From the NCBI GenBank assembly GCA_036732755.1, contig DAINBU010000021.1:1-48971 (forward strand): a stretch of 48,971 bases of DNA, in the 5' to 3' direction. The translations under genes and the position numbers were made by a program. Of the stretch, positions 43,291-48,971 are shown one piece after another. Positions within the stretch are counted from its first letter, which is position 1. Every line of letters begins with the position of its first letter. The notes under the pieces were generated by a model that was not told the origin of the DNA, made no database searches, and saw nothing but the letters and a program-made list of their open reading frames with translations. Origin of the DNA: DASRRB01 sp036732755. Lineage in GTDB: Bacteria; Planctomycetota; B15-G4; SIAN01.

Positions 43291-44036
43291 TGCGGCTCGC
43301 CGCGCTCGTCGCATGGCTCGCCGTCGCGTGCACGGCGCAGCACGACGCGGCGTCGAGTTCGGCGAATCCGGTCGCGTCCGCCGAGGGCAACGTCGCCGCG
43401 GTCGACGTCGCGAAGATCAACGAGAAGTTCCGCCACGTCGCGAACGTCGGCGAATGGGTCGCGCGCTTCGAGGACAACCAGCGCGAGATCTTCGCGCAGC
43501 GCCTCCTGATCGCGGCGGCGTGCGACCTTTCGCCGGGGATGCGGATCGCCGACCTCGGCGCCGGCACCGGCCTCTTCGAGCCGATCTTCTCGACGCGGGT
43601 CGGGCCGACGGGGCGCGTCTTCGCGCTCGACATCTCGCCCGAGTTCGTCGAGCACCTGCGGCAGCGCGCCTTCCTCGAGGCGCTGATGAACGTCGACGTG
43701 GTGAAGTGCCCCGACGACGCGACCGGGCTGCCGCCCGCGAGCGTCGACGTCGTCTTCGTCTGCGACGTCTACCACCACTTCGAGCAGCCCCAGAAGAACC
43801 TCGCGTCGATCCACGCGACCCTCAAGCCGGGCGGCCGCCTCGTCGTCATCGACTTCGACCGCGTCGAGGGGAAGAGCTCCGACTTCGTGCTGAAGCACGT
43901 GCGCGCCGGCCGCGAGCAGTTCACGAAGGAGATCACCGCCGCCGGCTTCGTGCTCGAGCGCGGCGAGAACGCCGAGGAGGCGGCGAAGCTGGTCGAGAGC
44001 TGGCTCGCCGTCTTCCGCAGGCCGGCGGGGCGCTGA
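43290..44036 (+). CDS. Exported methyltransferase-like lipoprotein
   Basis: A 248-residue protein. The N-terminus MRLAALVAWLAVACTAQHD is a lipoprotein-type signal with Cys at about 15. The rest is a full class I methyltransferase domain: MRIADLGAGTGLFEPIF, VFALDISPEFVEHL, VDVVFVCDVYHHFEQP and LKPGGRLVVIDFD. A SAM enzyme with an export signal is unusual, since SAM is cytoplasmic; similar proteins occur in planctomycetes. The ATG at 43290 overlaps the hcrB stop (TGATG); GTG at 43287 is an alternative. The sulfatase-TPR gene starts 4 bases after its stop. Confidence 0.75.
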   Translation: MRLAALVAWLAVACTAQHDAASSSANPVASAEGNVAAVDVAKINEKFRHVANVGEWVARFEDNQREIFAQRLLIAAACDLSPGMRIADLGAGTGLFEPIFSTRVGPTGRVFALDISPEFVEHLRQRAFLEALMNVDVVKCPDDATGLPPASVDVVFVCDVYHHFEQPQKNLASIHATLKPGGRLVVIDFDRVEGKSSDFVLKHVRAGREQFTKEITAAGFVLERGENAEEAAKLVESWLAVFRRPAGR

Positions 44037-44040
44037 GCCG

Positions 44041-45967
44041 GTGGGGCGCCGCGTCGTCGCCGCCGCGCTGCTCCTGGTCGCCTCGGCCTGCGAACGTCAG
44101 GAGCCGGGCGCGCGTACGCCGCCGCACGGGCCGGTCGTCGCGAAGCCGCCGCCGAACGCGCCGAGCGTGCTCCTGATCACGCTCGACACGACGCGCGCCG
44201 ACGCGCTCCATTGCTACGGCGCGCCGGCTGACGACGCCTCGCCGCGCCTGGACGCGCTGGCGGCCGAGGGCGTCCGCTTCACGCAGGCGCGCACGACGGC
44301 GCCGATGTCGCTGCCGTCGCACGCCTCGCTCTTCACCGGACGCTGGCCGTTCGAGACGGGCGTGCGCGACAACACGACCTTCCGGCTCGGCGACGACGCC
44401 TTCACGCTCGCGGAGCGCTTCCGGGCCGCCGGCTGGACGACCGGCGCCGTCGTCGCCTCCTTCACGCTCCACTCGATGTTCGGGCTCAAGCAGGGCTTCG
44501 ACGTCTACCTCGATCCGCCGCAGTCCGGCCAGGGCTCCTACTTCCGACAGGACGAGCGGACCGCCGCGCAGGTGACCGACGACTGCCTGCGCCTGCTCGA
44601 GGCGAAGGCGCTGGCGCCGCCGTTCTTCCTCTGGGCGCACTACTTCGACCCGCACTTTCCTTACGAGCCGCCCGAGCCGTTCCTCGCCCGCTGGCTCGAG
44701 CGCGCCGCGCCGGGCGGGAAGGGGCGCGCGCGCTACGCCGGCGAAGTCGCGTTCATGGACCAGGAGATCGGGCGGCTGCTCGACCGCGTGCGCGCGCGCA
44801 TGGGCGACCGGCCGCTCGTCGTCCTCGCGGTGGCCGACCACGGCGAGGCGCTCGGCGACCATGGTGAGGATTCCCACGGAATGCTGCTCTATGACCCGAC
44901 CGTCCGCGTGCCGCTGCTGCTCGCAGGGAGCGGCCTCCCGCGCGGCGTCGTCGTCGACGAGCCGGTCTCCACGGTCGACGTGGCGCCGACGCTGCTCGAG
45001 CAGCGTCGGCGCCACGTCGACCGTNNNNNNNNNNGCGGCGGAACTCGCCGGCGCGTCGCTGCTGGCGGGCGTGCGCGACGCGGCGGCGGGCGAAGCGTTG
45101 GTGAGCGGGAGGGAGGCGCGCGCGCAGCGGCCGCTCTACTACGAGGCGCTCTCCGCCTACTTCGGATACGACTGGTCGCCGCTCTTCGCCGTGCAGCTCG
45201 ATCGCCACCTCTTGATCGAGGGACCGCACCCCGAGCTCTACGACCTGGTCGCCGATCCGGGCGAGGCGGCGAACCTCCTCGACGCGCAGCCCGACGTCGC
45301 GCCGAGGCTGCGCGCGACCTTCGAGCGCTGGCGCGCGCAGGCGGCGGCCGCCGCCGGCCACGTCGCCGCGCGCCCCGACCTCTCCGCCGACGAGCGGAGG
45401 CAGCTGCTGCAGATGGGCTACGCGAGCGCGCTCGCCGACGTCTCGATCCCGGTGCCGGCACCCGGCGAGGTCGACGCCGCGCGCCGCGACCCGCGCGACG
45501 GCGCCGTCGTCGTGAAGCTGCTCTTCGAGCTGCAGCAGCTGGTGCAGGCGCGCAAGCTGCCGGCGGCGCTCGAGCTCGCGAAGGAGCTCATGGGCGTCGA
45601 CCCGAACAACCCGATGGTCCAGGAGATCGTCGGCACGACGCTGGTCGAGGGGGGCGATCCGGAGCGCGGCGTCAAGCTGATCGAGCGGGCTCTGCCGCGC
45701 CGCCCCGACGTCGGGCTGCGCTTCTCGCTCGCGCAGGGCTACGCGGCGCTCGGGCGGCGCGACGACGCGCTCGGCCTGCTCGCGAAGATCGTCGAGGAGC
45801 ACCCCGAATTCCTGCGCGCGCGGCTGCGCTACGGCGAGCTCCTGCTCGAAGCCGGCAGGAAGGACGACGCGGCGCGCGAGCTCGACGCGCTGCTCGCCGC
45901 CGACCCCAAGGCCGAGGAGCTGCGCAAGCGCGCGCAGGAGCTGCTCGAGAAGGCGCGCGCGCACTGA
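44041..45967 (+). CDS. Sulfatase-superfamily lipoprotein with C-terminal TPRs, split by a scaffold gap
   Basis: The N-terminal signal ends LLVASAC, a probable lipobox. Superfamily motifs are VLLITLDTTRADALHCYGA, the nucleophile region APMSLPSHASLFTGRW, LWAHYFDPHFPYEPP and VVLAVADHGEALGDHGEDSHG. The active-site sequence is M-S-L-P-S-H, again with His in place of Arg. The C-terminal 170 or so residues are TPR-like (LELAKELMGVDPNNP, GYAALGRRDDALGLLAKI). Ten N at 45025-45034 interrupt the gene. The bases 44998-45024 before the gap are a fold-back copy and do not belong to it. Homologous phrasing (VDVAPTLLE, then ELAGASLL) suggests only a few codons are missing. GTG start; last gene of the hcr operon. 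Confidence 0.82.
44971..45024. repeat. Perfect 54-bp palindrome at a contig end (fold-back artefact)
   Basis: Bases 44971-44997 and 44998-45024 are exact reverse complements with no loop, and the second arm stops at the first N. The left arm encodes the expected sulfatase sequence VSTVDVAPTLL; the right arm encodes nonsense on this strand. It is best explained as a library or assembly fold-back, not a biological site. Confidence 0.85.
45025..45034. other. Scaffold gap (10 N) within the sulfatase-TPR gene
   Basis: Placeholder gap following the fold-back palindrome; a short real stretch is probably missing. Confidence 0.95.
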
Positions 45968-45987
45968 ACGCGCGCGCCCGGTGCGAC

Positions 45988-45993
45988 TAGACT
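45988..45993 (+). promoter_or_regulatory. -10-like TAGACT upstream of the GH2 gene
   Basis: TAGACT occurs 34 bases before the GH2 ATG, in the 60-base space after the sulfatase-TPR gene. TGAACG 17 bases upstream is a weak -35 candidate. This suggests the GH2 gene has its own promoter. Confidence 0.35.
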
Positions 45994-46027
45994 GCCGGCC
46001 CGCCTCCGTCCCCCTGCGAGGGTCGCC

Positions 46028-48451
46028 ATGCGCGTCGCCGCCGCGTTCGCCTTCCCGTGCCTTCTCGCCCTGCTCGCCCCGCTCACGTTCGTCGCCGGTT
46101 CACTGCGCGCCGCCGACGAGATTCCTCGCCCCGAGCACCCCAACCCGCAGTTCCAGCGCGACGCGTGGCAGAACCTGAACGGGACGTGGGACTTCTGGGA
46201 GGGCGACGCCGCCGACGAGAAGGCGATGGCGGAACGCGCCGAGTTCCCCGACAAGATCGTCGTCCCGTTCTGCCGCGAGTCGAAGCTCTCGGGGCTCGGC
46301 CGCACCGGCTTCGTGAAGAACGTCCTCTACCGGCGCAGCTTCGAGGTCCCCGCCGCGTGGAATGTCCGGAAGGACGGCGCGCGCGTGCTCATCCACATCG
46401 GCGCCTGCGACTGGCGGACGACCGTCTGGGTGAACGGCACGAAGGTCGGTTTCCACGAGGGCGGCTCGACGCCGATCGACTGCGACGTGACGGCGGCGCT
46501 GCACCCTGGCGCGAACGAGCTGCGCATCTGGGCCTTCGACGACACGACCAGCGGCGTGCAGCAGCTCGGCAAGCAGTGCGACAAGAAGGACAGCTACGGC
46601 TGCCTCTACACGCGGACGACGGGAATCTGGCAGACGGTGTGGATGGAGCGGGTGGCGGCTGCTCACTTCACTGGCGTGCGGATGGATGCCGACGAGGACG
46701 GCCTCATTGTGACGCCGACCGTCGCTGGCGACCTCGACCGTTGCCTCGCACACGTGACGGTGAGGTGGCGGCGCATCCCGAACCTCCCGAAGAAAGCGAA
46801 CGGTGGCCGGGAGCCCGGAGCCGACGGGTACCTCACCGACGTCGTGGTGAGCGACGTGGGGGGAGACCGTTCGCCGACGATGGTCTTCTCCCTCTTGAAC
46901 GCGCGAGCGTGGTCGCCGAGCGATCCAGAACTATTCGACGTCGAGCTCGCATTGGAGAAGGTCCCCGTCGAGTCTTCGGTCGCTTCCGACGCGCGCGCGA
47001 CCGGCGGCGAGGAGTCCGTGTTCGTCGACCGGGTCCATTCCTACGTCGGCCTGCGCTCGATCGCGACGCGCGGCGACGCGGTCCTCGTGAATGGCGAGCC
47101 CGTCTTCCAGCGCTTGATCCTCGACCAGGGCTTCTATCCCGACGGCATCTGGACCGCGCCGAGCGACGCGGCTCTCAAGCGCGACATCGAGCTCTCGATG
47201 GCCGCCGGCTTCAACGGCGCGCGCCTCCACCAGAAGGTCTTCGAGCCGCGCTTCCTCTACTGGGCCGACCGCCTCGGATACCTCGTGTGGGGCGAGATGC
47301 CGAGCTGGGGCGCGAAGTACGAGAATCCGGCGTGCGACCGCGTGGTCCTCGACGAGTGGCGCGCCGAGGTCGAGCGCGACCGCAATCACCCTTCGCTCGT
47401 CGGATGGTGCCCGTTCAACGAGACGGGGACCGCGCCCGCGAAGATCCAGAACGCCGCGACCGCGCTCACGCGCGCGCTCGACCCGACGCGACTCGTGCTC
47501 GACACGAGCGGCTACATCCATTCCGACCCGCAGCGCGACGTCGACGACGCGCACGACTACGACCAGGACCCGAAGAGCTTCCGCGCGCGCTGGTGGCCGC
47601 GCGCGGCGAGCCTCCTGCCGGCGCGCTACGGATCGCAGGGCCGCTTGCCCGGCGTCCCCTTCTTCGTGAGCGAGTTCGGCGGCATCGAATGGAAGAAGCC
47701 CGGTGATCCTGGCTGGGGCTACGGCAACGCGCCGAAGTCACTGGACGAGTGGTTCACCCGTTTCGAAGGGCTCTGCGCCGCGCAGCTCGAGAACCCGACG
47801 CTCTTCGGCTTCTGCTACACGCAGCTGACCGACGTCGAGCAGGAGCGCAACGGCCTCTACTACTACGACCGCACGCCCAAGTTCGACGTCGCGAAGCTGA
47901 AGGCGATCGTCGCGAAGCCGGCGGCGATCGAGACGGGCGCGAGCGACGCGTCGGCCGCCGCGCCGCCGCCCGCCTCGCCCGACTGGCGCGTCGTCGTGCC
48001 GGCCTGCGTCGACGATCCGCAACGGAGCTGGATCTACTCGGCGCGCGAGCAGCCGCTCGCCGACGCGGAGTGGCGCGAGTGGACGCTCGAGGAGGCGACC
48101 GTGAAGGCGGGCCGCCCCGGCTTCGGCAAGAAGGAGGGCTTCGAGGAGCGGATCGGCACGCCCTGGACGACGCACGAGCTCTACCTGATGCGCCTTTTCA
48201 CCTACGACGGCGCGCCGTTCGACCGCGCGCTGCTCGTGCTCCACTACGACAACGGCGTCACGGTCTGCCTCAACGGCGAGACGCTCTTCGAGAAGGGCGG
48301 CTGGAACGACGGCTACGAGCCGTTCGACGTGACCGCGCGCGCGAAGGAGCTGCTGACGAAGGGCCAGAACACGCTCACCGTGCACGTGCACCAGGATTCC
48401 GGGGGCCAGTACTTCGACGCGGCGCTGCTGGTCGCGACGGCTGCGCGCTGA
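46028..48451 (+). CDS. Secreted glycoside hydrolase family 2 protein
   Basis: An 807-residue exported enzyme with a signal peptide (residues 1-28, ending near SLRAAD). The N-terminal sugar-binding jelly roll has QNLNGTWDFWEG, VLYRRSFEVPAAW, WVNGTKVGFHEGG and TGIWQTVWME. The TIM barrel carries the acid/base Glu465 in WCPFNETGT and the nucleophile Glu549 in FFVSEFGGIEW. The last 150 or so residues form a second jelly-roll-like module (LYLMRLFTYDG, VTVCLNGETLFEKGGW). GH2 includes beta-galactosidases, beta-glucuronidases and beta-mannosidases; specificity is not clear. The segment 46660-46990, coding the immunoglobulin-like domain, has noticeably lower GC. GAGGG precedes the ATG. Confidence 0.88.
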   Translation: MRVAAAFAFPCLLALLAPLTFVAGSLRAADEIPRPEHPNPQFQRDAWQNLNGTWDFWEGDAADEKAMAERAEFPDKIVVPFCRESKLSGLGRTGFVKNVLYRRSFEVPAAWNVRKDGARVLIHIGACDWRTTVWVNGTKVGFHEGGSTPIDCDVTAALHPGANELRIWAFDDTTSGVQQLGKQCDKKDSYGCLYTRTTGIWQTVWMERVAAAHFTGVRMDADEDGLIVTPTVAGDLDRCLAHVTVRWRRIPNLPKKANGGREPGADGYLTDVVVSDVGGDRSPTMVFSLLNARAWSPSDPELFDVELALEKVPVESSVASDARATGGEESVFVDRVHSYVGLRSIATRGDAVLVNGEPVFQRLILDQGFYPDGIWTAPSDAALKRDIELSMAAGFNGARLHQKVFEPRFLYWADRLGYLVWGEMPSWGAKYENPACDRVVLDEWRAEVERDRNHPSLVGWCPFNETGTAPAKIQNAATALTRALDPTRLVLDTSGYIHSDPQRDVDDAHDYDQDPKSFRARWWPRAASLLPARYGSQGRLPGVPFFVSEFGGIEWKKPGDPGWGYGNAPKSLDEWFTRFEGLCAAQLENPTLFGFCYTQLTDVEQERNGLYYYDRTPKFDVAKLKAIVAKPAAIETGASDASAAAPPPASPDWRVVVPACVDDPQRSWIYSAREQPLADAEWREWTLEEATVKAGRPGFGKKEGFEERIGTPWTTHELYLMRLFTYDGAPFDRALLVLHYDNGVTVCLNGETLFEKGGWNDGYEPFDVTARAKELLTKGQNTLTVHVHQDSGGQYFDAALLVATAAR

Positions 48452-48467
48452 ACGGGTCGCGCGCACC

Positions 48468-48929
48468 ATGGCCGGCGGCGTCCACTACTGGATCGACGGG
48501 TACAACGTGATCCTGCGCCTCGGCCTGGGCGAAGGGAAGGCGCTCGAGGAGCGGCGCGGCGAGCTGATCGGCCGCGTCGGCGCGCTCGGCAAGGAGGCGT
48601 GGATCGCGTTCGACTCGCGCGAGGCGGTCCACGGGCGCGGCCTCGCGCTGCCGCGCCGCGTGCAGGTCGTCTTCGCGAGCGCCGGACGCAGCGCCGACGA
48701 CCTGCTCCTCGCCAAGGTCTCGAAGGCGAAGGACCTCGACGGCGTGATCGTCGTGAGCGACGACCGCGGCATCGCCGACCGCTGCCAGTTCATGGGGGCG
48801 CGCACCATGGGCACGCGCGAGTTCGGCAAGATGCTGAAGCCGGCGCCGGCGCCCGGGTCGAAGGGCGATCGCAAGCTGACGCCGGGCGAGGTCGACGACT
48901 GGATGAAGTGGTTCCAGGAGCCGAAGTGA
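48468..48929 (+). CDS. YacP-like NYN domain protein (putative RNA nuclease)
   Basis: A 153-residue protein with the NYN/PIN-like fold. The acidic site appears as YWIDGYNVILRL at the N-terminus and in the central GVIVVSDDRGIADRC, with GARTMGTREFGKML after it. The domain matches YacP (Rae1), which cleaves mRNA on the ribosome in Firmicutes. The metal-binding aspartates are present. It lies 16 bases after the GH2 gene. Its stop overlaps the next ATG as TGATG. Confidence 0.85.
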   Translation: MAGGVHYWIDGYNVILRLGLGEGKALEERRGELIGRVGALGKEAWIAFDSREAVHGRGLALPRRVQVVFASAGRSADDLLLAKVSKAKDLDGVIVVSDDRGIADRCQFMGARTMGTREFGKMLKPAPAPGSKGDRKLTPGEVDDWMKWFQEPK

Positions 48930-48971
48930 TGCGCGCGCCGGACGGGAAGAGGCTCGACGTCGACGCCGACA
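48929..48971 (+). CDS. Start of an unidentified gene, cut by the window edge
   Basis: ATG at 48929 overlaps the stop of the YacP-like gene and opens a frame that runs off the end (MRAPDGKRLDVDAD). Fourteen codons are too few to identify. The tight overlap suggests a real gene in the same operon. Confidence 0.45.
   Translation, partial: MRAPDGKRLDVDAD

Noticed and set aside
44971..45024. Perfect palindrome as a recombination, origin or operator site
   Set aside because: It abuts the N run, has no loop and copies the coding sequence exactly, so a fold-back artefact is far more likely.
1..48971. tRNA, rRNA, CRISPR array, transposase or prophage genes
   Set aside because: Looked for on both strands by eye. 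No cloverleaf-like TTCGA arm pairs, regularly spaced repeats or mobile-element proteins were recognised; a covariance-model search would be needed to exclude small RNAs.

Overview
The window is a very GC-rich scaffold from an uncultured bacterium, most likely a planctomycete (Planctomycetota). No rRNA or other phylogenetic marker was seen, so this rests on gene content: an ECF sigma factor next to a Ser/Thr kinase with TPRs, an FG-GAP/UnbV lipoprotein, three sulfatase-superfamily lipoproteins, a ThuA-like protein, and a seven-repeat PD40 propeller whose C-terminal domain I associate with planctomycete secreted proteins. GTG starts and 4-base start/stop overlaps are common. I found no tRNA, rRNA, CRISPR array, insertion sequence or prophage.

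Region 1 (1 to about 10.5 kb) looks like the end of a surface-glycan or decorated-metabolite locus. It holds the C-terminus of a glutamine-dependent asparagine synthetase, a tightly coupled methyltransferase / GT4 glycosyltransferase / sulfotransferase operon, a TylF-type O-methyltransferase, two SGNH hydrolases and two more methyltransferases. One of these methyltransferases seems to start at ATT. Within it sits the secreted propeller protein, with visibly lower GC.

Region 2 (10.5-22.4 kb) carries an MFS transporter, a secreted sorbosone-dehydrogenase-like protein and a gluzincin-like protease. It also has a reverse-strand series (alpha/beta hydrolase, di-haem peroxidase, caspase-fold-like protein, TrmO, small zinc-ribbon membrane protein) and a divergent S9 peptidase.

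Region 3 (22.4-28.2 kb) begins with an ArsR-methyltransferase fusion resembling SahR, directly upstream of ahcY, with an 18-bp palindrome in front. A sulfatase-like lipoprotein and a BoxD/PaaZ-type aldehyde dehydrogenase follow.

Region 4 (28.2-37.3 kb) has ThuA, an orphan FixJ-type regulator, a second sulfatase-like lipoprotein, an ECF sigma factor with a TPR kinase, an alpha/alpha-toroid plus FemAB-like pair, and a GNAT acetyltransferase.

Region 5 (37.3-49 kb) has the UnbV lipoprotein and, divergently, a 4-hydroxybenzoyl-CoA-reductase-type operon (hcrC-hcrA-hcrB). The operon runs on into an exported methyltransferase-like lipoprotein and a sulfatase-TPR lipoprotein. A secreted GH2 glycosidase, a YacP/NYN protein and the start of another gene complete the window.

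Four runs of ten N mark scaffold gaps, each inside a gene. At two gaps (ahcY and the kinase) the contigs overlap rather than leave sequence missing, and the start of the right contig looks foreign. At another (the sulfatase-TPR gene) the left contig folds back in a perfect 54-bp palindrome. These genes are probably intact in the organism.
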